Origin: Hevea brasiliensis | Taxonomy: Eukaryota > Streptophyta > Magnoliopsida > Malpighiales > Euphorbiaceae | DNA length: 64,000 nucleotides | Direction: 5' to 3' | Assembly (NCBI RefSeq): GCF_030052815.1 | Contig: NC_079504.1 | Coordinates: 89,500,187-89,564,186 of the forward strand | Shown here: one piece after another, positions 25,217 to 37,200 of the stretch | How the letters are laid out: every line of letters starts with the position of its first letter | Numbering within the stretch: the first letter of the stretch is position 1 | The notes under the pieces: generated by a model | The model's input: only the letters and a program-made list of their open reading frames with translations | Databases searched by the model: none | What the model was told of the DNA's origin: nothing | Program-made: the position numbers and the translations under genes

Positions 25217-26681
25217 ATGGCAAAATCATCAAACAACAGTGATTTAGTCCATTTTGGACCAATAGTCCTCTCCAAAACTACTACTCAAAAGTTCAGAATT
25301 AATGTAACCAGAACTGCATATGTTCTCACAGAAAGGCACCGATGTTTATTAGATGATCTCTGGATTTTAATACAAAATAAAAGGTTGGGAGTAACAGCCC
25401 TCAATGCACTTTGTATTTAGTTCGAGGAAGCTAATGAATATGTGGCTGACCTTCTTAGTAGAATTAAATATCATGAGGATCATATCATGGTAGCTCAATC
25501 ATTCATTGAGTTTTTATAAAATCAAATTTTATACAAAACTCATACATCCAGAATTAGTCCTTTAGATCTATGCAATTCTAACCAAAATCATCACCTTGAA
25601 TTACAAAAAATAGGAATTTGAAGACCTAGCATCCCCACTGTATTCCGGTGTAAAATTACAAAAGCAAAGGACTGAAGGCCTAGGATCCCCACTAGGTTTT
25701 AGTGTAAAATTACCATTGGCTTCACTAGTCAATGTGAAAAATTATCACCATAGTGAGGTCTTTTTTACTTCACTTAGTGCCAATAGGTCCTTAGATCATT
25801 TTCAAACCCGTTGTCTTTCGAAGAAATTCAGGCAACAAGTTCTCAATGGTCTTCCTCAGGAGATCCACGAGAAAATCCTACCTAACATCATCTAGTCTAG
25901 AACTAAGGAACAGCTGGATGTTTTCAAAAAATGTCTCCATTTTACAAAAAATAATCAGTAGAATCACAATGGATGATTATGGAAATGGGAGTTCTATTCA
26001 AAACCTCACTTTCATTGCACTCAAGAACATCCTAACAGAATTCCTCTCATCTATCCAGATTGTGAGCACAGCTTAGATTTTAGCATCCCTCACTTCAAAA
26101 CAGCACAAATATCTGGAACCAGATATCTAGATGCAAGAGAACTATTCAAATGGAGAATGTTAGCTGGAGTCCTAGTTGCAAAATTTGATTATAAAATGAC
26201 AAGGTTTTTGGGAAATCGAGTCCTCCAAGAAGTCAGAAGACTATTATTTCGCCTAAAACCAGTCAACATACAAATCATTTCAACACCTCCAGAAGTATTA
26301 CCAAATGGAGAGCTACAAAATGCAATCAATTACTTCTATCTGGATACAAAACTTCCTCCTCTCTATCATCTTCCAAATTGGCCATGCAATCACGAAGATC
26401 ATTTTGTCCAAATCAACAAATGGCGAGCAAAGACAGTCATCGATGACTGGCAAAAATACCGATATTTGGATTATATACTAGTCCATACGGGTACATATTC
26501 TCGGATATTTGTTCGCTATGAACATTTGCCAAGTCCAAAACCCTTTCATATTAAAACACAGTATGAAAATTACATGATTCAATATGAAAACTATTATGAC
26601 CTACTATTTGTCTCATCAGAAGACGAAATGAGTGAAGATGAGGAGACATGGCATAACCTACAAAATATGATGGAAGGGTAA
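25217..26681 (+). pseudogene. Endogenous viral ORF2, unknown function, broken
   Basis: The ATG at 25217 begins MAKSSNNSDLVHFGP and reads to a TAG at 25418-25420. The frame continues past this to a TAA at 25517-25519, then is scattered over several frames with stops to about 26156. The last segment, 26157-26681, is open for 174 codons and is rich in Trp and Tyr (NWPCNHEDHF, INKWRAK, DDWQKYRYLDYI), ending in an acidic tail. The segments look like one decayed gene of about 480 codons. Position after the protease-bearing ORF matches the second ORF of florendoviruses, whose function is not known. I recognise no enzyme motif. Confidence 0.55.
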
Positions 26682-26770
26682 AGGGGTGGTCCTAGCTCCA
26701 CTCCAATAAAAAAAAAGAAAAAAAATTTAAGACCTAAAAAAGAAATTTATGGCGGCAAAATTATCCATGC
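26682..26770 (+). other. 3' end of the viral copy and junction with LTR-8
   Basis: After the ORF2 stop comes an A-rich stretch with AATAAA (near 26706) and two long A/AG runs, plausibly the viral polyadenylation region. From about 26770 the sequence matches antisense LTR (compare 6825 onward in LTR-4). The exact joint is unclear within roughly 70 bp. No target-site duplication is seen. Confidence 0.45.
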
Positions 26771-29700
26771 ACATTGCATAAAAAAATTAATTTATAAACA
26801 TAAAATTCAAAAATAATATTATTACAAGTTTATTATACAACTGCTCAATTTACATCAATACATATGAACAATTCTATATTTACATCAAACTAAATACATT
26901 GGGTATAAAATAATACCCGTACCAAAATGTCAGTGAAGTCCTCATCAATTAAGCAGCTCACTCTATTGCTTTTTCTTTCCCCTTATCTGCAACAGCAAAT
27001 AAAGCTATCACTGAGTATGATTTACTCAGTGGCGCACAATATAAAAAAATATTTAACATGCTGAAATTAAAACATTCATTGATAATAATAATTCAAACAT
27101 TTCACAATCATATTTTACAATTTTCAAATCATATTTATAACACAAATTTGTCAAATAATTTAATAAATACAATGTTGCCAGTTCATACACAACTTAGGTC
27201 ATGACACAAAATTTCTGATCAATGCCGTGTTGTACACCACAACAAAGCAATCTATAACCTCACTAATCAAAATCAATGAGGGAGGTGGCTAGCTAGCTAT
27301 ATGAGTACTCATCCGATCTCAACCTCAATTGGCAAGCCAGAGAGGGAGGAATATAGTCGATCTCAATCCCATAAACGGAGGAGGAATATAATGGTACTGG
27401 AATGCTAAGTGTGAATCCAAAACTAATTTAAAACAAGTTGTTCAATATTTCATGCAAAACTCAATGAAATTCCAAAGTCAAATTTCCATTCACAAAGGGG
27501 CAACACAATAGTTCTTGAAACCTAAAATTAACATAATAAATTCACAATATGTAACACCCCTCACCCGTCTAGAGTGTAGCCGAGCAAGGCATGTCACATG
27601 GAGTGCCTGAGCATCTAATCTTATCTGTTTTCATTGCAGCTCCTGATTTATTTATTCAAAAACTTTATTTAAGGTTTAGGCTATTTTTTAATATTATCAA
27701 AATCTAATTAATTTGAAAATTTCAAAAATTTTAACAATAATCCGGCAGAGTGCCGGCTGTAATTTGAACTAACAGTTCTTCTAAACCTACCAAAAACAAT
27801 TTCAATATATGCTCAAATTCATAACTCAGTTTATCTCTAAGCATTCTCATCAGTTTCTCAAACTCAGATTCAGTCTCAAAATTTCTCAAACTCAATCTCA
27901 TTCAGAATCATTATGATTAGATAATCAATTTAAATATCAGAATTCTTATATTTCATTAACTTATACAAATTTTCCAATTAAGTACATAAATTTATCAAGT
28001 ACAGGATAGACAAATGAAATTACAATTACTAATTCACATTATAATAATAGCAGTAATTATAATGTACATATTATAAAACATGCTTAAAATGAGCCCTATC
28101 TACATGCATTGCTGAGGAGGTGACAACCTTCAATTCTTCTGACGCTTTTGTAGATCTGGACTCCAAAAATCTCAGTCAACAGTCTACTGGTTTTACCTTC
28201 AGTACCTGCGCCAGGAAGCAATTCCATCGCGCTAAGCATTTCTGCGTAGTGTTGTAATAGCATAATAAGAAATAATATATACAAATAAAGAAAGAAATAA
28301 ATAATAATTCAGATATCCAGGAATCAATTGTTCTAACTGTATTGTATTTTAAGTCTTTACGGTTCTGCAAATTGTATTTTTTTTATGTTTCTATTGCTAA
28401 TCTCTTTTACTCATTTTATTCAATGCTTAATTTAATTGTATTGAAATTTTCGTATACTTAACTTAACTTAACTGCCTGAATTGAATAATGTCTTAATTGA
28501 CTGCCCGTGTAGCCTATACACTGACCAGACTGGATAAACAGATATACTAGCACTGGGTACCTAGTACCTCAGGCCGTCACACCATCGGTCATAAAGTGTC
28601 TCCCGGTGTGCAAATAGTGTGGCTAAAAAGCCATATAATAAATCTGGCGATAAGCCAAGTATAATAACACAATACGTATAGCCGTAGGCTATTAACGTCA
28701 CAGTGCGGCATAATAAGCCGTAAAAACATGGTATGGCATGAAGCCATTTACAGAACAGCTATCAAAATCCTATTGGCATGCCAACCTATCCAAACTAGTT
28801 AACTAGGCAAACTAGGGCATATTATAAGATATAAATATTTATTTTTAGGGTTTACTGGTCATTATACAATTCACTGGTCAATGGAAATGTTGACCTTTTC
28901 ATACATCATGCATAAGTTGATTCTAGTATCAACATATCACAATTTACAATTCAATATGCTGTCAATATAATGCAATTTACATTTTTACAAGTTAGCATTC
29001 ATTGCCAAATTGCTTGCATCATTGTATGTAAATGTCAAATTCTCAATTTTTGTGTGCTAGATTGGTCTAGCTTAAAGTCCTATTTCTCTTGGTTTTTAGC
29101 TTCTGTTCAAAGAAGCAAAATTATAGCTCTATGTCTTATTGCACTCTGGGCAAAATTTCAGTTCATTCTGAGTTGTATAGACCAAGATATGGTCAATTTA
29201 CTAAAGCTGGACAGATTACACCTTTAGTGCAAAGTTTGGTCTATTTTAGGTCACTTTTAGTTCTGGCAGTTTTGGTACCCGAACTTGTGCAAGCTATTTG
29301 ACTTGGTTCTGGCCATTTCTGGGCATTGGTGTCTTCATAAGAATTGTAGCTCTACGTCTAAGCTATCCATGGTAAAACTTTCAGGTCAATTGGACCTATT
29401 TTGAGTGAGTTATGATTATCCTAATGACTACTGTTCATATGGCAAAAAATCTGAGTTTGCAAGATTGCCATTATGGATTTAGTCATTTTTAAGGTTAGTT
29501 TCTAGGTAGAATTTTGGCAACATTTCTACATGAAAGTTGGCCTATTTGGTGTCTAGTTTCACCCCCCATTAGCTTCATACCAATTGGGTTCACAGTTTTG
29601 CACTTATGATGTCACACCCTACTCCCCTGTAAGATGTAACATGATCTCGTAGTACACCTAATGAATTACTATACTTCATCTATCGATAACCCATTAGATA

Positions 29701-32700
29701 TACTACAAGGGATTTTAAAACAATTTTTGTGAAATTTAAATCATCAATTAAAATCTGGTGTTATAAAGTTTTTTTCAAAATTTCGGCAAGGTGCCGGCTG
29801 TATTTTGAGAAAACAGTTCTTCAATCCTGCAAAAGAAAATGCTCCCAATATGTTTTCTCAAATACAACTCCAATAACTTCATTTCAATTCACAATTCAAA
29901 TCTCAATAAACAATCAATTCATTTTCAAACTAATCTCATCATAAAGAAACATTTCATTGATTTCAAGACTCAAAATTTATATTACAAAACTATTCAAGTA
30001 AATGAAATCTCAAATTTACATTTACAATAATTAACATTTAATTACATACCAAAATATTTTACAAGAGTTTTTATATAACTGCTCAAATAATTTATATACA
30101 TATTATTACATACATACATCAAAACCCGTGTACATGGGTATACCTGGAGCTGATCTGAATGTCTCTTCAAAGAAGCTTACTCAATTGCTGTATGCTCTTT
30201 TCACCTGCGACAGCATACAAAGCTATCGCTGAGTGGTGAACTCAGTGGTGCACAACTATAATTTAAAACATAGTACAATATACATTGACAAAATTTACAG
30301 CAAATAATTTATAAATCTGAATACTCATCAAATTCCAAAACTCAAAATATTCATTGCCAATAATGTAAATCATTTGTATAAAATGACTTTGATCACGAAA
30401 TTCAATTTATCAAATCATAACTAACCATTTAAGGTAATTCCAACAAAATCAATTATATATAAATCATAATTGAAATCACAATTCTTTATTATTAAAAAAC
30501 ATTCTGTATCTCAAAAACCATTTTGTATCTCAAAAACCATTCTTTATCTCGCTAACTATGCAAGACTAATCCGAAAGGGCCATCTTCGGGGTGATTCTAA
30601 CTCCCTATGGTCGGGGAGGTCGAATCAATTTCTAACTCCCTGTGGTCGGGGAGATCGAATCATCGTGCACAGTACACACCACAATAATGAATCTTCTGCA
30701 AGGGCCATAACATAAAAAAACTTAGATCTAACCTCTAATAAGAGGAGAATCTAAGCCTGTGCACGTACCATGGTAATCAAAACACAACTAACTCCATTGT
30801 CTTCTCAACAAATGAGAGAGACGGGTAATAACCTAGTCAAGCATCTATAGTGAGATATAAAACAATATCACAATCCTTTGAGTAAGCATAAATCACAATA
30901 CAATTCGATTCAAAGTCAATTCTAATATCCAATAATTTTTATGCTCATCACAATTCAAATCATAAATTTGCATTTTTCCATGCAAATTGCCCATCACAAT
31001 TCAAAACATGTTTTATCACAATTTTCCAAAACATAATTTATTCAATTCATAACAATGTTTAATACTTGTGGAAATACCATTTCACAAAGCTAAATTCATA
31101 CATACTAAAACAATTTCAATAATCATTGAATTAAATCCAATGCTTGTTAAACATAATACATAAGAAAATATGTCATTTAATCGTATAAAATATTCAAAAC
31201 AAAATCAGTTAAAAACTAATTGTGCACAAACCTCTGATAACTGTCTCTTGGCTCTGACTCAGTGTTTCCTTCCCCTTTCCTGAGTCTTTGCTAACTGAAA
31301 TACACAATTGGAAGTGTTTTAGTACTCATTTAAACTGTCTCTAATGATAATGCTTAATAATTAATTTAATTGAATACTATTATTTTCTTAGTCAACCTAA
31401 GATGTTAACCCTCGGTGCAATCTAGGTGAATTAGGTTTTAATGTTACCAATATATCACATTTGTAGCCTTTTAGTATTGGTACATGTTACCAAATTCATT
31501 TCCATGTATATTGCATTTTATTGCAATTTGTCGGATTCCGGTATACCAATTTGACCTAGCCGAATGACCTAGTTCCGTCGGTTTTCGGGTTTCAGTCAAA
31601 ACTACAAACTTGTAGGTCTATGTCTTATTGCACACGGGAAAAAATTTCAGGTCATTCTGAGTTATGTAGGCCAAGTTATGGTCAATTTACCAATGCTGGT
31701 CAGAATGCATCAAAATGGTCACTTTAGGTCATTTTTAGGTCACTTTTGGTTCGGCCAGTTTTTGGACCTGAAATTGTGCAAGCTATTTGGCTTGGTTTTG
31801 GCCCTTTATGGGCTTTAATGTCTTCATAAGACTTGTAGATATATGTCTAAAATATTCATGGTAAAAATTTCAGGTCAATTGTACCTGTTTTGAGTGAGTT
31901 ATGGCCAAAACACTAACTGCTGCCCAAATGGTCAATTTTCAGGCTTTCAATGCACTAATCTGGATTTGGTCATTCTTTAGGTCACCTTCCAAGTAGAATT
32001 TTGGTAAACTTCCTTCATGAAAGTTGGCACATTTTGTGCCTATTTTCACCTCCAATTGGTCTCATACCAATTGGAGTCACACACTTAAGGTTCTAAGCCA
32101 AAACACACACTGCCCTGCAACATACTTTTCATCACATACCAAAGGACACATTCAACACTTACCAAGTCACTTCCTTTATGCCATTTCTGTTTTGTACCAT
32201 AACATAAACACATTTAGCAACACATTTTTGGTCATTTTGGCAGCTTATAACCACACTCAATATGCACATTATAGTCCAAAATTTTCTAAGTCCAATTTAT
32301 AAACAATTTAACCACATGACAAGCTCATTTACATGACCATACTCAAACCTTTATACACATATACATGCTGCCATAACAAGCACCATAATTCAACAATATA
32401 ATTCCATAAATCAAACCATGAAACAACACATTTTTGTTCATACTTCAAGTTTGCTGAATTGTACATCTCTTTCAAATACTTCAAAGCTTCCAAAATCAAG
32501 TGTACAATCACACACACATTTAGTATACATTATCCAATTTATTCCTACACACATAAACACTTCATCAATACTTTAATCTACCATTTACATGCAAAGATAA
32601 ACTGCCCTTATTGAAGTTCCATGGCTGCCAAAAATATACCTCTCCCCTAACTCATCAAACTTCAAAAATCCTTCCACAATTCAACTACCTATAACTTGGT

Positions 32701-33892
32701 TTAATGAAACAATAATAAAAAATATATACTTACCACTTTTGAACCTCTTCAAAAATTCACCAAAACTTGATTTTCTTGCTGCCTATCTACTGCCCAAGTG
32801 GTGTAGAACAATTTTAGTGAAGGAATCAAGTGGAAAAATGGCTTGGATCATGGGAAATGGAAGCTTGCATGAATTCAGCCATGGAGGAATTCCTTTCTTC
32901 CATTTTCAGCTGGTTTTTGCAATGTTGAATAAGGTGAGTTTCTATTGTCCAAAATGAAGGTTAATGGTCCACTTTAGGTGTTAGTGGACCACTAAGTGGA
33001 GATTTAATGTTTGTTTATTCTTAAATTTTCAAATTCTCACATTAAGCTCCTATCTTTTGCTAATTGAATTAGGTACCACCAATTTAATTTTTCATGATAT
33101 TTTCCAAGTGTAATATCATGTATTTTTAATGGACATTTAGGTCAAAAGACAACTAGGGGTGTTAAATGACCACAATGCCCCTATTCGGGTTGCATTTTCG
33201 ATTTTTTGGTAACATCAAATTTTATCGTTTTCTCGATTTCTCACTTTTCTTTATACTAATTAATTAATTTTTCTTTGATATTTCTAATGATATTTATGTC
33301 ACACCCTACCCCTCTGTAAGGCATAACATGATCCCGTAGTATACCTAATGAATTACCAACTTCGTCTACTGATAACCCATTAAATACACTACAAGGGATT
33401 TTAAAACTTTTCTTACTTCTTTTTACAGTGGTGAGCACTATTTACAGGTGTTAAAAATTTTTTTGAACTTAAGTGAAAGAGCTAACACATTTAAATTATT
33501 AATAATTTCTGTAAAAATTTTGGCAGAGTGTCATCTGTATTTTGGACAAAACAGTTCTTCAAAAACCTGTAAAATGCACTTCAATATTTTTCTCAATCTC
33601 AAACTCCAACATAATTCAACACAAAACGTTTTTCAACTCAAATCCACAATAATTTTTCAAAGACTGAGATAAAAGAAATACAATACAAATTTTACAAGCC
33701 AAAATAACTCATCATTTACTTTACAACTTCAATGTACAATTTTAATTTACAACTGCTCAAAACCAAGAACAATATATATATACAGTGAACATACATTACA
33801 GTACAAAATGCAAAATGTGGTATACTCAATATACCCGATGATCTCTCAGTGTAGTACTAGTAGCCTAGTTTGCTGCCTTGTCAGTCTGTCTA

Positions 33893-33946
33893 TCTGCGAC
33901 AGCAATGAAAAGCTATCGCTGAGTAAAATTTACTCAGTGGTGCACA
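33893..33946 (-). other. Tandem hairpin block of LTR-11
   Basis: GCGACAGC (33896-33903) faces GCTATCGC (33912-33919). CTGAGTA (33919-33925) pairs perfectly with TACTCAG (33931-33937). A conserved gtggtgcac follows. The A-C mismatch on this strand is a G-U pair on the element's sense strand. Confidence 0.65.
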
Positions 33947-34050
33947 ATAACAATTTGAAATGTGATACATAAATCTTTTATTGACAATTCACAAATCAAA
34001 TAGTTCACAATTCCATTTCACAATTTACAAAGTTCATATAACATAAATTT

Positions 34051-34238
34051 GATCAAATAACTGAGTAACACAGTTTTGCCAATCAATAACACCATTTGAT
34101 CAAATAACTGAAAAATACAGTTTTGCCAATCAATAACACAATTTGATCAAATAATTGAATAATACCGTTTTGTAAATCAATAACTCAATTCGATCAAATA
34201 ACTGAAGAATACAGTGTTGTCAATCTATAACACAATTT
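34051..34238. repeat. 47-bp tandem repeat, four units, in LTR-11
   Basis: gatcaaat recurs at 34051, 34098, 34145 and 34192, an exact 47-bp period. Units share the core tttTGCCAATCAATAAC with some changes. LTR-4 has a single copy at the same place (about 7248-7300), so this is a local expansion. Confidence 0.85.
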
Positions 34239-37200
34239 AGGTCATGACACAAATTTTCCACACATGCCGTGTTGTACACCACGACAAGACACACTCACCC
34301 CAATAATCGAAATCAATGAGTGAGGAAGCTAGCTGAATAATGAGTACTCATCCACACTCACCTCAGACTGGCAAGTCAAAGAGGGAGGAACATAATCACA
34401 CTCACCCCAGACTGATAGGTCAAAGAGGGAGGAATATATCACACTCACCCCATAAATGGAGGAACATAGTAACAGTGTCATGTCAAGTGTGAATCAAAAC
34501 AATTTCAAATCATAATATTTCATACAAACCATAAATCACATTTTATCTCAAAATTTCCATTTCAAAGTTGGCAACACAATAATTTCCAAATAATATTCCC
34601 AAAACCAAAGCAATAAAAAATTATTCATAACTCATTTCTCCAAATAAATTTGCTAGTAAAAGCAGTGAATATAAAAGTATTGTGCACGGACACAATTTAA
34701 AACTATAATGTTCAATTAAATTTTTAAGTAGAAAATGAGAACTCAAAATTATTGTGCACAAACATAATTTAAAACAATGACATACAAATAATCATAATTT
34801 ATTTCAATTGAAAAATTCAAAAGAAATAGCTATTGTGCACAAACCTTTGATATATGCCTCTTGGCTCTGACTCAGTGTTTCCTTCTCTTTTCCTGAGTCA
34901 TTGCTAACTGAGAAACACAATTCGAGGCGTTTCAGTACTCATTTAAATTGTCTCTGACGATAATGCTTGATAATTAATTCACTGAATTCTATTATTTGCT
35001 TAATCACCTAATATGTCGACTCTCGATGCATTCTAAGTAAATTAGGTTTTAATGTTACTAATATGTCGCATTCGATAGTCTTTTAGGGTTGGTACATGTT
35101 ACCAAATTCATTTCCATGTATCTTGCATTTTCTTGCAATTTGCTGGATTTCGGGATGCTAGTTTGACCTAGCTAGACGACCTAGTTCCCTCGGTTTTCGG
35201 GTTTCGATCAAAACTAAAAACTTGTAGATCTATGTCTTATTGCACGCGGGGCAAAATTTCAGGTCATTCTGACTTATGTAGACTAAGTTATGGTCATTTT
35301 ACTATTGCTGGTCAAAATGCATCAAAATTGGTCACTTTAGGTCATTTTTGGTCATTTTAGGTTCGGCCAGTTCTTGGACCCGAGTTTGTGCAAGCTATTT
35401 GACTTGCTTATGGTCATTTCTAGGCTTTGGTGTCTTCATAAGACTTGTAGATATGGGTCTTAGCTATTCATGGTTAAAATTTCAGGTCAATTGGACCTGT
35501 TTTATGTGAGTTATAGCCTAATCACTAACTGCTGCCCAAATGGTAAATTTTCAGGCCTTATTTGCACTTAATCCGGATTTGGTCATTTTTCAAGCTACCT
35601 TGCAAGCAGAATTTTGGCAAGCTTCCTTCATGAAAGTTGGCACATTTTGTGCCTAGTTTTACCTCCAATTAGTCTCATACCAATTGGAGCCACACACTTA
35701 AAGTTCTAGGCCCAAAACACAAACTGCCTTATTGCATTTTCTTCATACACATCAAGGATCACTTTTAACACTTACCAAACTTCACCTTCATGCCATTTCT
35801 GGTTTGTACCCTAACCTAAACATATTTTACAACATTTTATTGATCATTTTGGCAGCTTACAATCACATTCAACATACACCATTAAGTGCAGAATTTGTCA
35901 AAATCAATTACAGCAATTTAGTTACCTATTCATGCTCATTTACATGTCCAACTTCACACCATCACACATATACCCAAACTGCTATCAAAACTAACACAAT
36001 TCAACATTAATATTCCATAATCCAAACATGAATTAACATCCTTATGGTTCACCTAACCAGGCTACTGATTCATGCATTACATTCCCATAATTTCCAAGCA
36101 TTCAAATTTCAATACACATTCACATATACTAAGTATACATCACCCAAATAATTTCCTACACACATAAACATTTAATCAATCCTTTAATCCACCATATACA
36201 AGCAAAAATAAACTGCCCTTAAAGAGTTTTCATGGCTGCCAAAAATAAACATCTCCCTTAGAACATCAAACTCCAAAATTCTTCTCACAATTCAAGTACC
36301 CATAACCTCCTTACTAACTTTAATGAAGCACTAACCAAAAACTCAAACTTACCACTTTGGAAACTCTTCAAAATCTCTCCAAAACTTGGTCTTCTTGCTG
36401 CCTATCTACTGCCCAAGCTATGTAGAGCAACTTTAATGAAGACAACTTGTGAAGATCATGGCTTGAAGGTGGTGTTTTTGCCCTTGCATGGTGGACACCA
36501 TGGATGCTTCCATGGAAGAGAATTTCGGCTAGAATTTTAAGAAGTGAGGAAGAAGGTGATCTTCTGTCCAAATAAAGAGATAATAGTCCACTTTGATGGG
36601 TGAGTGGAGCACTAACCTTAATCTAATATTAATTTAATCTTAACTTTCATTTTCCCACCTTTAACTCTTCATTTTTGCTATTTACATTAAGTACCACTAA
36701 TTTATTTTTTTATGACATTTTCCAAGTGTAATATCATTTATTTTTAATGGACATTTAGGTCAAAAGACAACTCGGGATGTCAAATAACCACAATGCCCCT
36801 GTTCGGGTTGCATTCCCGATTTTTCGGTAACACCGGGTTTTGTCCGTTTTTCGATTTCTCACTTTTCTTTATAGTAATTAATTAATATTTCTTTGATATT
36901 TCTAATGGTATTTGTACTTCAATTAATGTCTCTTTAAGTCCTAAAAATATTTTCCAGGGTTCCCCGTGGTCCAGGGCTAGTCAACGGTCCACGCCGTGAC
37001 TTCTCGGTACGGTCACCCATCGTTAGGGTTTTCGGCTCGCTTAACTTGGTTACATTTCTTTGCTATTATTTTTCCTTTGTTTTTCTTGTATTTTCTTTTC
37101 TTGTATTTCATTATTTTATGTGTCCTCACTCATATCGAAGTGTAGTTCTAGGCATCCTAGCTGTTCGGGCAACACTGGTCATCGGAACAGTAGAACGCAC

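Larger units (their letters stand above)
9625..26750 (+). mobile_element. Endogenous caulimovirid (florendovirus-like) copy, degraded, without reverse transcriptase
   Basis: After removing solo LTRs 10280-13796 and 16210-23700 with their duplications, about 6.1 kb of colinear plus-strand viral sequence remains. It contains a TATA/leader, then movement protein, coat protein, zinc knuckle and aspartic protease in one polyprotein-like arrangement, then a separate ORF. Presence of a 30K-type movement protein and a coat-type domain excludes an LTR retrotransposon. A single large ORF1 plus a downstream ORF2 is the arrangement known for florendoviruses; petuviruses share ORF1 but lack ORF2. The frame is broken by many stops and frameshifts, so the copy is a fossil. 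Reverse transcriptase and RNase H, which normally follow protease, are absent. Right end is uncertain within about 26700-26770. Confidence 0.75.

Noticed and set aside
30470..30715. Frame 30470-30715 with a short repeated segment as a small protein
   Set aside because: It is inside LTR-10, the repeat is a local DNA duplication (near 30599 and 30632), and no homologous frame exists in sister LTRs.
34051..34238. CRISPR-like array
   Set aside because: Contiguous 47-bp repeats without unique spacers, in a plant LTR; it is a minisatellite.
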